64,000 nucleotides of DNA from Hemerocallis citrina (lineage: Eukaryota; Streptophyta; Magnoliopsida; Asparagales; Asphodelaceae). The stretch covers positions 103,575,796 through 103,639,795 of the forward strand of contig CM030366.1 in the NCBI GenBank assembly GCA_017893485.1. Reading direction: 5' to 3'. Shown here piece after piece: positions 1 through 11,099 of the stretch; the stretch's first letter is position 1; each line of letters opens with the position of its first letter. Below the pieces are notes generated by a model, which made no database searches, had not been told where the DNA came from, and saw only the letters and a list, made by a program, of their open reading frames with translations. The position numbers and the translations under genes were made by a program.

Positions 1-31
1 CGAGAATGTTGATTTCTTAAGGGTGTGTGTG

Positions 32-52
32 TGTAACATCCTGTATTTAAGA

Positions 53-133
<81 letters not shown>

Positions 134-528
134 AATTGGATGTTTCCCCGTAGGATTTGCTATGGGGGTATTGTATGGGATTTGTGTCGCCAGTGGGACC
201 AGGGAGAAGACAACAGCTCTGCTGCTGCTGCTGTGCTGCTGTCACATGGGTGACGTGGCAGCAGGTGGGGGGGGCGCTGTCTGTTGGCATGCTAACGTGG
301 CGTGGGGCCCGACCTTGTGCAGCTCGCGAGAAGAGAGAGGGTGTGTGGATTAATTTAATCCCACATCGGAGATTAATATGACTAATTAAATAGTAAATAA
401 CATTGCCTATGATCAACAGTCACCAAATCGGTTAACCACCTTTTGAAAGGCAGCTTATGGTGGGCAGTTGTTCTAATTAATATACTAAATAATAAATAAA
501 TTGTCTAAGTTAGGGCCGAGGTGTTACA
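32..528 (+). mobile_element. Solo LTR inserted in gypsy-1 gag
   Basis: The segment starts TGTAACA and ends TGTTACA, perfect 7-base inverted termini typical of an LTR. Gag reading is in progress before it (residues like ENVDFLRV at 2-25) and resumes straight after it (STMQLEKDAGVWWQ from 533). It contains the plant LTR motif TCCCACATCGGAGA near 360. No clean 5-bp target duplication is visible: the left flank is a GT run that may have slipped. The orientation given is arbitrary, because no internal region remains. Confidence 0.6.
56..130. repeat. (AT)n microsatellite
   Basis: About 37 AT dinucleotides lie just inside the left end of the solo LTR. The run opens a spurious Tyr-Ile ORF. Confidence 0.97.
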
Positions 529-1240
529 AGTTATCCACGATGCAGTTGGAGAAGGATGCCGGTGTTTGGTGGCAGTCTCTGAAGAGAACTTTCGGAGGGG
601 AGTAGATAGCTTGGGATGTGTTCCTAGAGGATTTCAGAAACCATTACTTTCCCTTGGACATCCAGGAGAAGAAGGCGATGGAGTTCTTGAGCCTATAGCA
701 GGGCAACTTGTCAGTAAGGGAGTATGAGATGAAGTTCACTCAGTTATCAAGGTATGCTTCTGAGCTCATTGCAGATGAAGCAAGGACAGCAAAAAAGTTC
801 GAGCAGGGCTTAAGGCCGAACCTAAGATCTCGAATGATACCATTGGGGATTCGAAGGTTTGACAAGCTTGTCCGAAGAGCAGCAATGACGAAAGCAGACA
901 TGGGTCAGTTCCAGTTGAGGAAGGAAACCAGGAGCAAGAACAAGAGGTCGGCAGTGGCGACTCCTGTTAGAGGCAAATTTCTGAAGAAGAAGGGCAGGTT
1001 CAGTGAGCCCAGTAAGGGTGTAGTGCTAGTTTAGGGGATGAAGTGCCACAACTGTGGTGAGATGTCATTTTAAGACCTCATGTCCAAAGTTAGAAAGGAC
1101 TCAGACCTATTTCCAATGCGATAAAGAGGGGCACATCAGGACAGATTTCCCACAACTGAAGCAGGATGGCATTGGTGGGAGCAGGCAGCTGAGGCAGGGG
1201 CGAGTATTTGCGTTGACAGAGGAGGATGCTGACAACTCTT
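529..1240 (+). pseudogene. gag: gypsy-1 gag, broken
   Basis: Gag forms the nucleocapsid of the element's virus-like particle. The conserved WWQSLK block is at 564-585, followed in another frame by a LSVREYEMKFTQLSRYA block at 708-760 and the region up to RFDKLVRRA. A zinc knuckle is expected near 1040-1160. Its pieces CHNCGEM and CDKEGHI are there, but a frameshift near 1065 separates them. Stops interrupt the frame at about 602-609, 698-700 and 1032-1034. The N-terminal part lies left of the solo LTR and mostly outside the window. Gag identity is clear from position and motifs, and no function can remain. Confidence 0.8.
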
Positions 1241-1330
1241 AAGACGTGATTACGGGTATGCAAGAGTTTTAGATTTCTTTTTGGTTGAAGTGTATTGAAC
1301 AGAAACTTTGGATGAGAAGAATAAGGAGTA

Positions 1331-2944
1331 TTGAATATTATGATTTCTCATGTAGCAGGATATGTTTTGTTGAATGGAATAAAAGCTAAAGTTTTGTTTG
1401 ATACTGGGTCTTCGCATACTTTTGTGTTGCCCAAATTTGTTAAGGTGTTAGGCGTTGAGCCTAAGATTTTTCCGGACCGTGTTCTGTCGGTGGCAACGCC
1501 GTCAGGTGAAAAGTTAATTGTTGATCGATATTATGCAGGGTGTGATATCGAGATTGGAGGAATGATTTTCAAGATCGATCTCATTGAGCTGGATGTTTTG
1601 GGTGTCGATGTTATCGTGGGCATTGATTGGATGGCAATCTATGATGCTACAGTTGAGTGCAAGCATAAGGAGGTGGTGGTGAAGGCACCGGGAGGACCCG
1701 TGGTGGCCTTTCAAGGAAGGAAGGGTGGAAACTCGAAGGTGGTCGCGACACTATCAGAGACAGGATTTCCAGAGGAAGTCAGGCCAAATCTTGTAGTTCG
1801 AGATTTTCCAACGGTGTTCTTGGATGAGCTACCGGGATTACCTTCACAGTATGATGTTGAGTTTCGCATCAACATTCAGCTGGGTAGTGCTCTGATATCT
1901 AAAGCTCCTTACAGGATGGCGTCTGTGGGATAGGACGAAGTGAAGAAGCAGATCGAGGAGTTGTTGCATAAGGGATTCATTAGGCCAAGTGCTTCGCCTT
2001 GGGGTGTGTCGGTGTTGTTGGTAAAGAAGAAGGATGTTTCAATAAGGATGTGCATTGACTATCGGGAACTACACAAGGTAACCATTCAGAAGAAGTATCT
2101 GATTCCAAGGATTGATGATCTATTTGATCACTTGCAGGGTGCTGCTGTGTTTTCAAAGATTGATCTACGGTCGGGTAACCATCAGGTCTGAGTTAAGGAG
2201 GAAGATGTGCACAAGACAAAATTTCGGACTCGTCATGGGCATTATGAGTTTCTGATGATATCGTTTGGAGTGACGAATGCGCCAGCGGTATTCATAGATT
2301 TGATGAACAGGGTTTTACGGCCATTCATCGACTCTTTCATCGTGAAGTTTATTGACGATATCCTGGTGTACTCGAAGTCGGAGGAAGAGCATGCTGAGCA
2401 TTTGGCAGAGGTTTTGAGGAAGTTGCAGGAGCAGCATCTGTATGCCAAGTTATTGAAGTGTGAGTTATGGCAGTCGGAGATAGCATTTCTGGGTCACATC
2501 CATTCTAAGGAGGGAGTGGCCACTGATCCTCAGAAGATCAAGGTAATGAATGGTTGGCCTAGACCAACTACGGTGATGGAGGTCCGAAGTTTCTTGGGGT
2601 TGACGAGATACTATCGGCGTTTCATTCAAGGTTACGCACAGTTGGCAGTTCCGTTGACAGGTTTGACTAAGAAGAATGTGGAATTCAAATGGACAGATAA
2701 GTGTGAAGCCAGTTTCCATGAATTGAAGGAGAAGTTGACGACAACACATATTCTTGTGTTACCGCGAGTGGGTGTAGATTACGACATCTACATTGATGCA
2801 TCTTACAGAGGTTTAGGATGTGTTCTGATGCAAGAAGGAAGGTCATTGCATATGAGTCGAGGCAGTTGTGTCCTCATGAAAAGAACTATCCGAAGCATGA
2901 TTTGGAGCTCACAACCATCATTTTTTAGGGAGCATATCATCTAG
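1331..2944 (+). pseudogene. pol: gypsy-1 protease, reverse transcriptase and partial RNase H
   Basis: The aspartic protease motif LFDTGSSHTF lies at about 1397-1426. The RT follows, with a VKKKD block near 2020, [19 protein letters not shown], then the catalytic [11 protein letters not shown] at about 2350-2382. The RNase H start is visible ([17 protein letters not shown], 2785-2835), then the frame ends at 2942-2944 and the next readable sequence is integrase. Roughly 100 codons of RNase H are therefore deleted. A stop at 1931-1933 separates protease from RT, and another at 2189-2191 lies inside RT. Clearly related in sequence to gypsy-2 pol in this window. Confidence 0.88.
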
Positions 2945-3004
2945 GGCCAGAAGTCAGACGCAAAGATTTAGAAGATGAAAGAACATATTTCCATCGGGAA
3001 GTTG

Positions 3005-3744
3005 TCAGAATTTCGGATTTAAGATGGTGTTCTATGGATGGGAGATAAGTTGTGTGTACCAGAAAGAGAAGATTGGAAGGAAAGCATCTTGAAGAAAGCA
3101 CACATTACTTTATTGTCTGTACATCTCGGAAGCCCGAAGATGTACAAGGACATCAAGCAGCATTTTTGGGGGCTATGCATGAAGAGAGATGTTGCAGACT
3201 TTGTGGTAAGGTGTTTTACATGCGGAGAATCAGAAGCCTAGAGGATTATTGCAACCTTTGCCCATTCTGAAGTGGAAGAGGAAGAATATCAGTATGGACT
3301 TTGTGACTGGTTACTGAGGAGTCCGAAGGGCAATGACTCGATCTAGGTCATTGTGGACAGGTTGACCAAGTCGGCACATTTCTTGTCGGTGAAGATCACA
3401 TTGTCTTTGTAGAAATTGGCTGAGGTCTACATCGAGGAGGTCATGAGACTTCATGGAATTCCTGTAACAATTGTCTTCGACAGGGATGCAAGGTTCACAT
3501 CCAGATTTTGGAGGAGTTTGCAAGCAGCTTTGGAAACAAGGACTGACTTCAGTACCGCTTTTCATCCGCAAACTAATGGACAAACCGAAATGGTGAATCG
3601 CGTATTGGAGGATATGTTGAGGGCATGTGTTTTGGACTTCGGTGGAGGCTGGGAGAAATACCTAACACTGGTGGAGTTTGCTTACAACAATAGACTTCAT
3701 GCGAGTATGGCATGGCACCGTTTGAGGCTCTGTACGGGAGGAGG
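3005..3744 (+). pseudogene. gypsy-1 integrase, N-terminal and core part
   Basis: The H2C2 zinc-binding region is partly readable at 3038-3240 (LCVPEREDWKESILKKAH, FVVRCFTC). The core follows in pieces: a DRLTKSAHFL-like block at 3356-3390, then GIPVTIVFDRDARFTSRFW with the second catalytic Asp, then FHPQTNGQTEMVNRVLEDML, which keeps the catalytic Glu. Several stops and frame changes occur between 3240 and 3420. At 3744 the frame is cut by an inserted LTR, and it resumes at 5267 with the residues expected next (CRMPICW). Confidence 0.85.
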
Positions 3745-5261
3745 TGTTGGTGTATGCCCTAGAGGCCAGTTGTGTACTGACATTACTAGTTTACATTGTA
3801 TCATGATATTTATTTTATATATGAGATATTTTATTTATTGTGTTTTTTATTGTGATTAAATGAACATGATAAAGTCCTTAGAATAGTAGGTTCAATACCA
3901 TAGGATATCAAGTGCATGACTTGATTATGAGATCCTATTGGTTGTAATCAGAAGACTATTCTTAAATGTCCCTAGTCAAGTATTATTGTGAATAAGGACA
4001 ACAATAATACATAGAGACTATTATGTGCGTAGACTGATGACCATATCTCACGGATCATAGATATGAGATATCAATTTTTCACATGGGTACATATTACAGT
4101 AATAATGTACTAGACTGACCCACCATGAGAATGCTGCATGGATCGTTACGTGAGTGTCATAAGCGGTTCTCACAGTGACCATGGTGTATGTATTCCTTTG
4201 ACTTGAAGTTACTACGGTTCCCTACAAGAGAAGTTTATGTTTTAATGTCGTCAAACTTTGCCTGTAATAAGGTAATTATAAAGTCGACTACTGGATATAC
4301 TACAAATCGTGCGGAGTGATGTGAGTGACTTAGATAGGATTTGTCCCTCTTACATAACAGGAGAGGTATCTATGGGCCCCTTGATTGAGTGATACTGCAA
4401 AATGCATGGTCATGCTCAAATGAGTCAATCGAGATATTGAGCTCATTTGTTTTTAGTAAGTTTACTCGGACATCAAGAAACCAAATATTGAACTATACAA
4501 GGGTGACACGCTCTATACCTTGTTGTGAGTTAAGATATCTGGATAAAGGCACTAGACTACATGGTAACTTGGTCATAGATATATTATGTCTAATCACTGA
4601 CATTCCTGTTACTTGAGTAGCAGTTATGTATTGCTAGATACCACTCACTGTTTGTAATACTAGAATATGATTTTAATATTACTCTCAACGTAAGAGGAAC
4701 CTACAGTGTCACACACTTAGAATGGATCAAAATTGAGATTTAAATTTATAAGGCGAATTAAATTAAGGATCTAAGTAAGACTTGGACTCCTAACATTGGT
4801 TGGACATTTAATTAGATTAAATGGGCTGACTAAATTTCAAAGGCCAACACACGAATCTGAACCAGGTTAGATTGTGAGTCCAACCGCCTCATACTCTTTT
4901 AGGGTTGATTTTTTGCAGCTATATATATGATACGTATCTGTGAAAAGGTGTCACATGAGAAAACCCTAGCTGTCACAGAAATTGTAAGAGAGAGAGAGAG
5001 ACCGTGAGGAACATCCCATTCTCGCAGCTAGCACCGCGGCGTAAGGAAAACCTTGATTTGATCCGTTCATGTGGATACCGTAGAGGCACAACAATATTGC
5101 AATGTTGTGATCGACATTAATTAGAGACAGTATATCCATCTTCAAGGTATAACTCCTAAACACGATTTATGGTTTTTGCATGGATCCATGGCTAGGTTTC
5201 GATATTTCTTTGTAATTTTTTCGCTGTGTATTTAATCTGAGACGACGATCAAAACCTAACA
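3745..5261 (+). mobile_element. Solo LTR (1.5 kb) inserted in gypsy-1 integrase
   Basis: The segment starts TGTTGGTG and ends CCTAACA. The flanking 5-mers are GGAGG (3740-3744) and TGAGG (5262-5266), a target duplication with one mismatch. Removing it restores the integrase reading. A TATA-like run lies at 4920-4929 and the last 300 bases look like R-U5, so orientation is plus. I found no internal domain or second LTR copy, so it is a solo LTR or a small non-autonomous element. The terminal sequence resembles Copia-type LTRs I have seen in plants; the superfamily is not proven here. Confidence 0.65.
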
Positions 5262-5887
5262 TGAGGTGCAGGATGCCTATTTGTTGGTGTGAGATTGGCG
5301 AGAGGCAGATGTTCGGGCCAGAGATCATGCAGCAGACTTCAGAGAAGATCATACTCATTCTGAAAAGATCGGCAGAGGCGCAGAGCAGGCAGAAGAGCTA
5401 TGCAGATGTTCGATGCAAAGACTTGGAATTTGAGGTTGGAGATGCAGTTTTCCTAAAGGTATCGCCTACGAAAAGAGTCATCAGATTCGAGAAAGGAGGC
5501 AAGTTGGCGCCAAGGTATATTGGATCCTACTAGATACTGAAGCGGATCGGGAAGGCAGCTTACAGATTGGATCAACCAGAGGAGTTGGCACAGGTGCATA
5601 ACTTGTTTCATGTGTCTATGTTGAGGAAATATGTGCATGATCAAAATCATCAGCTACCCAAGGTACCGCAAGGATTGCAGCTGAACTTGAGCTACAAAAA
5701 GCAACCCGTGGAGATTTTGGATCGCCGAGAGAAGGTTCTGCGGAACAAGGTCATACCAATGGTCAAGGTACTGTGGGTAAACCAACTTTTCGAGGAGGCT
5801 ACTTGGGAGCTGGAAGGCCGGATGAAGGCTGATTTTCCGGAATTGTTTGTGAAGTTCCGTGTTGTATATTTCTTTTCCCCCAGTTAG
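5262..5887 (+). pseudogene. gypsy-1 integrase C-terminus and chromodomain-like tail
   Basis: From 5267 the frame reads CRMPICWCEIGE, FGPEIMQQTSEKI, then DLEFEVGDAVFLKVSP and GKLAPRYIGSY, the usual GPY/F region. A stop at 5531-5533 interrupts it. The next frame gives VHNLFHVSMLRKYV, then LDRREKVLRNKVIPMVKVLW and EEATWELEGRMKADFPELF, which is the chromodomain-like targeting module of chromoviruses. Such modules are thought to steer insertion to particular chromatin. Two frames are needed to cover it. Confidence 0.85.
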
Positions 5888-5910
5888 CAATAGTTCTGGG
5901 GGAAAATTTC

Positions 5911-5924
5911 TTCTAAGGAGGGAG
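5911..5924 (+). other. gypsy-1 polypurine tract
   Basis: The purine run AAGGAGGGAG directly precedes the TG of the 3' LTR, where plus-strand DNA synthesis is primed. Confidence 0.75.
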
Positions 5925-8643
5925 TGATATAACGCCTCAAAAATTTTAATGCAATATTTTGAATTTATAAATAAATTTTTTTATTAATTTATTTGATCAT
6001 TTTGAATTTTTGTAAAATAAATATTTTTTTTATACGTGCAAAACACGTGCAAATATTTTCGAGGTGCAAATTTCAACTTTTGAATTTCTAGATAAATTCT
6101 CCTTTATATAAATGAGTACATTCTAAATTTTGGGATCTTTCTGAATAAAGAAACTATATTTGTAAATACTTTGAAAGAAAAGGGCTTTTGTGCAATTTGT
6201 CATTTGGGGGCAAATTTCGAATTTCAAATTGGTTGTGTCATTTTAGCAGGCCGGTTAGGCAGTGGAGGGATTGGGGGGGGGGGGATATTTTATCCCTCTA
6301 ATTTTATTTTATTTTATTGTTATTCAGTATATATATATTTATGCAATTTTAGGAATGTTGGGGGACTAATTTGCAAAACTGCGATGAAACCCTAATATTC
6401 TAAATCCTGGCCTGTATAGAAAGGGGCAGAATTCAGCCTCCCTCTTTGTTTGCCTTTACTTTGGTGGATTTTGTAGTTGATCTTTTGGCTTGGAGGAGAA
6501 GGCTACTAGTTGCATCCATGTTTCATCTTGAGGTGGGTAACATCCAACTCTCATGACATGTTTTATCTCTTGATTACGTAGTATCATGCTAGGGATGAAC
6601 TTTTGTTAGCCATAGATTATATGTAGCATGATTATAGTGGTTGTAGAGATATATGTATGATTTGAAATTTGGATTATGGAACATAAAGATTGAATCTTGT
6701 TTGTGTATAGATCTAAAATAATTTGTCTTCAATAAAGAAGTGGTTTATGCATGAAAGATTAATATTTTGTTTAAAGAAATAGATCTAATGAGAATATAAG
6801 TGATTGTAGATGTTGGATCTTGGTGTTTAATCCAAGAAACATGTTTTTAAAAGATTAAAAGATGATACTTTTAGTGTTTATTCTCTGTTTTAATACAAAT
6901 AAATTTTTTGATGATGAATCCTAATTGCTTATGCATGCAATGTGTATATGGAAAGAAATATATATGAGACATACACTTAAATTCACGGGGGCTAGGGTTT
7001 TGAGGTCAGAACCCTAGGGTTGAGGGTTTTGGTCTCGGGTGAACAGTAACCCGAGGGTCACTGTTCAAACCCGAGTTGCTGTCTTTGGTTTCGGGTTGGG
7101 TTTTTGACTCGTGTTTTAGTGGGATTTTGCGTGTGGGCTGTGTGCTGGGGTTGAGACTTCTAGTACACATATAGATGAGTATATATATGTTATTAAATCT
7201 AATATTTATGTGAAGTTTAATTGAGTTTGATTGAGTTTTGAAGTTGTTAAATTTCAGATTTTGAGGACGAAACCCCATATAATTAAGAGGTTGTTTCAGT
7301 GGAGTTGATTGAATTTCTAGTAGAATTCATTGAACTTTATGAATGAATGAGAAGTGAGAGCTAAAGGTTGATTTTAAAGAAATTTCGTAAATTGAATACG
7401 TTTCCATACATGAAAGAGTCTTTTATGGCCGTATCAGTTGATTAAAAGGAATGTGATTAATGAAAAGTACTTTTGTATAATTAAACCAAGTTGGGTTTCG
7501 ATTTGAGATTTAGGGTGGTGATGTGAACCATAAAAAGATTGTGAGAATTTTTGTGTTGCGAGCACTACAGGTTGAGCAGGACCCAGGATTACCAACAGTA
7601 AGTTAATTGATTGTGGAAATTAGCCAGGGAGTGCTAGTGTTCCTAGTTTTGTGGGTTTAAGTCCGGTAGGGTGGAGCTAGCTCTAGGTGGCTCAGGTTAC
7701 TCATGTGTATGCATAAGGACAGACACTAGATGGTGATATGATGAAACAAGAGCAAACGTGAGTTATTGATTCCAGAATGATCTGCAGAGTGAAATAATCC
7801 CCAGTATTCCGGGATGAAAGATGAAATAGGCCCCAGAATGATCTGCGGAGTGGGATTGGTCTCCAATATTCCGGGATGAGAGTGACGCTCATGGAATATT
7901 TATGCAATGAGGAATTCAAAATGACCTGTGGAGTGAGACAATCTCTAGTATCCGGGATGAGGGTATGCGAGGCCCCAAAATGATATGCGAAGTGGGATTG
8001 GTCTCCAGTATTCTAAGGGAGAGAGCCAATACTTGCAAAATGTCTAAATCTCGTAGTAGTCATGGTAGTAGGTTGCATAGCAAGGGATTAAACCCTATAA
8101 TGTGGAGGACGCTAAGGGCTTTCCCTCGGACCTATGTAGTATGGGATGCATAGAATCCGAACAAGTGTGCATTAGTGTCCATCGTGTGCATTGTGTTTTT
8201 CTTGAATTTTGTTTTTCGTATTTTCATTGTTTTCTCGACACACTCATTCATTTAGTTTAGCTTCACTTGATTAATTTATGAATCTTTTATCATTGTTTTA
8301 TTTCATGTTATGTTGCAAGTTTGTGATTGTGAGACTTTGGATGGCAACTATTGCTATAGTATTGTATCTGTTGTATTCAACTGACGTACCCGCAATTGTC
8401 ATGTTTTGTAGGAAATGCGAGTTTCTCAAGCAGAGTGGGAGCTTGGGCTTGAGATGACTGAAGTTTAAGTGTTGGGTTGTGTTGTAATAAACATGTTTAA
8501 TTTTTCGTTGTGCAATGTAAGAAAGAACTGTTGTAATGTAAAGATGTAATTTTCCCTGTGTTTTTACTGTGTTTGGATTACATTGAAGTAAAGATTCTGG
8601 ATTTGCATCTCTTATTTCTATTATTCAAATTTAGGGCGCTACA
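5925..8643 (+). repeat. gypsy-1 3' LTR (2.7 kb)
   Basis: Begins TGATATAACGCC straight after the polypurine tract and ends GGGCGCTACA. The ends are near inverted repeats (TG..A.CGCC / GGCG..CA). It runs into CACTA transposase sequence at 8644. The 5' LTR is outside the window, so divergence cannot be measured. It includes the repeat block at 7760-8030. No ORF in it looks coding. Confidence 0.8.
7760..8030 (+). repeat. Imperfect short repeats inside gypsy-1 LTR
   Basis: Four diverged copies of a unit of about 60-75 bp containing CAGAATGATCTGCRGAGTG followed by CCAGTATTCCGGGATGA occur near 7770, 7832, 7918 and 7975. They lie in the downstream part of the LTR. Confidence 0.7.
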
Positions 8644-10652
8644 TTAAGATCCTGTAAAACTTTGCAAAATGTCTCAAACTCAGTTTTTGCAATTGAGTAA
8701 ATTGTAGGAGGAAGTCGTACTCTGCCATTGGGTAATTCTTCAGGATGCAACTCATGCCTTATGTCCATTTCTACTAAGTCAAGACGAGACTTAAGATTGT
8801 CTTTTGTCTTTCAGTCATCCCCCATAACTGTCCCTATACAATTTTCACCAATGTTTTTTTTCCAAGATGCATCACATCTATGTTATGGCACAGTAAGTTG
8901 AACTCCAATATGGCAACTAGAAGAAAATACTCTTCTTCTTCCATGACCCTGAACCAAGATGACTGCCACACTCATCTGCAGCACATTCATCGGTGTTGTC
9001 CTGTTGCTCATCTCTAGCACGCTTCTTGGCATTTTTAATGACTTCAGGTTCCTTTGACAAAGTGAATTGATGGCCTTCTAGCTACCTTAATACATTTGAC
9101 CCAGAATTAACTATAGGAGCATGTCTCTGCTCTTCGGTACCATCAAATGTCGTTGTTTCTGCCCTGAAAACATGTGTGGTAGGCAACCATCTCCTATAAC
9201 CCATGTAGCAGAACTTTTCGCCTTTATACAGCCACATTGAAATAGTTTGCTCAGCACAACAAGGACAAGCATAATGTCAGTTCGCGCTATAACCAGATAA
9301 ACTTGCATATGCAGGAAAATTGTTGATTGTCTAAGTCAACGCAACCCGAAGAAAAAAAATTTCTTTAGATGTTGCATCATATGTTGGAACACCCCTCCAC
9401 AATTAATGCAGTTCATCCAGGTCTGTAGATACACATCTATGTCATTTCCTGGAGATTTTGGCCCAGGAATTATCATGGACAAAATGAAGGGGGTCTGCTT
9501 CATACACAATCAAGGGGTAGATTGTATGGAATTAACACAACGGGTCATATGCACTAGGTGCTGCTCATTTGCCTAAATGGGTTAAAACCATCACTGGCCA
9601 ATCCAAGTCACATTCCGAGGATCTTCAGAAAAATCAGGATATTTTTCTTCAATTTTTTCCCTCGGAATCAACTGGGTGCCTAAGAATATCATCATTCTTG
9701 CGACCTTCCGCATGCCACCTCATATTAGAAGATGTCTTAGAGACATGAACAGTCTTTGCAGCCTAGGAATTAAAGGAAATTAGCGTAGTAGTTTTGCAGG
9801 CTTCTTTCTTCTAGTTGTTGTAACTGGCTCATCGGTTTGCTCATCCACATTCGGTGTTTTCACCCATTTTGAAGTACCACATACTTGACATTCTTCGAGA
9901 GTCTCCTTATCCCCCCCGGAATAACATACAATCATATGGGCACAATGCTATCTTCTCATACCCTAAATCAAAATGCTTGAGGAACTTTTTGGTGGCATGG
10001 GCTGATTTGGGGATACAGATTTGAGGAAAAGCTTCATTCAACAATTCAAGATGTAAGGTGAAGGATTTGGCAGACCAACCATTTAGACATTTAATCTGAA
10101 ACAGTCTAACAATGAACGAAAATTTAGAGAAATTGGGACAATCACGATACATAGGAATATTTGCATCTTTCAAAAACTTATTAAAGGCTTCGTATTCTTT
10201 ATTCGTTTAAGGACTGGGCATTTCTTCTATCACCCCACCACCTTGATTTAATGTTTCTGCTGACTCGTTATGGACTTGATTGATTGGATTGTTTATGTGA
10301 GCTTCAAAGTTATGGAATTTCAAACCATCCCGCACTAACTAGTAGATTTCATCATCAATATTTGGATCATTTGTAAATAAAGACTCATCTTCATGCACAA
10401 CCGGACCAGCAGAAACTGAACAAGCAGACCCTCCACGACAAAACCAATTCGTATACCATAGTAGAAAACCATTGCAAATCAAGTATGTCTCAACTACGTC
10501 GCACGTCTTCAAATTACAGTTTAAACAACAAAAACAGGACACAAAATCATGGTCAGATCAGGAGAATTGCTGTTTGCAAAGTTAATAAAATCTTTAACAC
10601 CCTTACAATAAGCCTTGGATAATCGCGACTTATTAATCCAACTTTTATCCAT
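8644..10652 (-). pseudogene. CACTA (En/Spm) TNP2-type transposase, 5' part, broken
   Basis: Minus-strand reading starts MDKSWINKSRLSKAY at 10652, the N-terminal transposase-associated domain of CACTA transposases. The TNP2 core follows: IPMYRDCPNFSKFSFIVRLF and IKCLNGWSAKSFTLHLELL at about 10150-10040, then YEKIALCPYDC near 9925. Further on are GYRRWLP near 9200 and WKKKSIFFWLPYW near 8940-8900. Many stops and frame changes are present. The 3' part is cut off by gypsy-1 and would lie left of the window. TNP2 proteins cut and join DNA at CACTA termini. Confidence 0.85.
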
Positions 10653-11094
10653 TTTGATAAGTAGGAGTTAATCTAAAATTTAAGTTTCATAAATTAAAAC
10701 TTATATTAAAACACCATTAACAACACCTCAATTGGTATTACAATGAATTTTGGACTCTGAGGTCTTACCATCTATTCCTTCAGTTTCATTGAAGAAACCA
10801 AGAACTTTGAACGAAAATCTCCATACATTTGTAATGAAAATTTTTAGGTAAAGACAACTGCAGTTATGTAATTATCATGTCATTTGATCAATAAACTTAC
10901 TAACTGATCATCAAATTATGACTTAAACAAATTAAAGCAGTATAGCTAAATTTCCTAATGGCAGAAGACATAATAGCATTCATATAATCCTAAGATCAAA
11001 GGAAAGTTTTTTGGTTGAAAAACACCATCTAATATCGAGCTGCACGCAAATTAATGTTGATAGTAGAAGTAATGATCTAGATTGATATCACAAG
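10653..11094 (-). other. CACTA element, leader upstream of TNP2 (left piece)
   Basis: AT-rich DNA between the TNP2 start and the gypsy-2 insertion. I see no ORF or RNA gene. It continues on the other side of gypsy-2 at 22840. Confidence 0.5.
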
Positions 11095-11099
11095 AGCAA
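11095..11099. other. gypsy-2 target site duplication, left copy
   Basis: AGCAA here matches AGCAA at 22835-22839 on the other side of the element. Confidence 0.9.

Larger units (their letters stand above)
1..8643 (+). mobile_element. gypsy-1: decayed Ty3/gypsy chromovirus, 5' end outside window
   Basis: The order gag, protease, RT, RNase H, integrase, chromodomain-like tail, polypurine tract and long 3' LTR is readable on the plus strand. The order defines Ty3/gypsy, and the C-terminal chromodomain-like segment makes it a chromovirus. The 2.7-kb LTR suggests the Tekay/Del group, which is inference. Gag is already in progress at base 1, so the 5' LTR and primer site lie to the left. The element is dead: in-frame stops, a deletion in RNase H and two inserted solo LTRs (32-528 and 3745-5261). 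Its 3' LTR abuts CACTA transposase sequence, so it was inserted into that transposon. Confidence 0.85.

Noticed and set aside
23..253. ORF rich in Tyr-Ile repeats (also at 26565-26891, 29261-29526 and 57414-57605)
   Set aside because: Translation of (TA)n microsatellites; no gene.
32..528. This segment as the 5' LTR of gypsy-1
   Set aside because: Its ends and body do not match the 3' LTR at 5925-8643, and gag reading is present on both sides of it.
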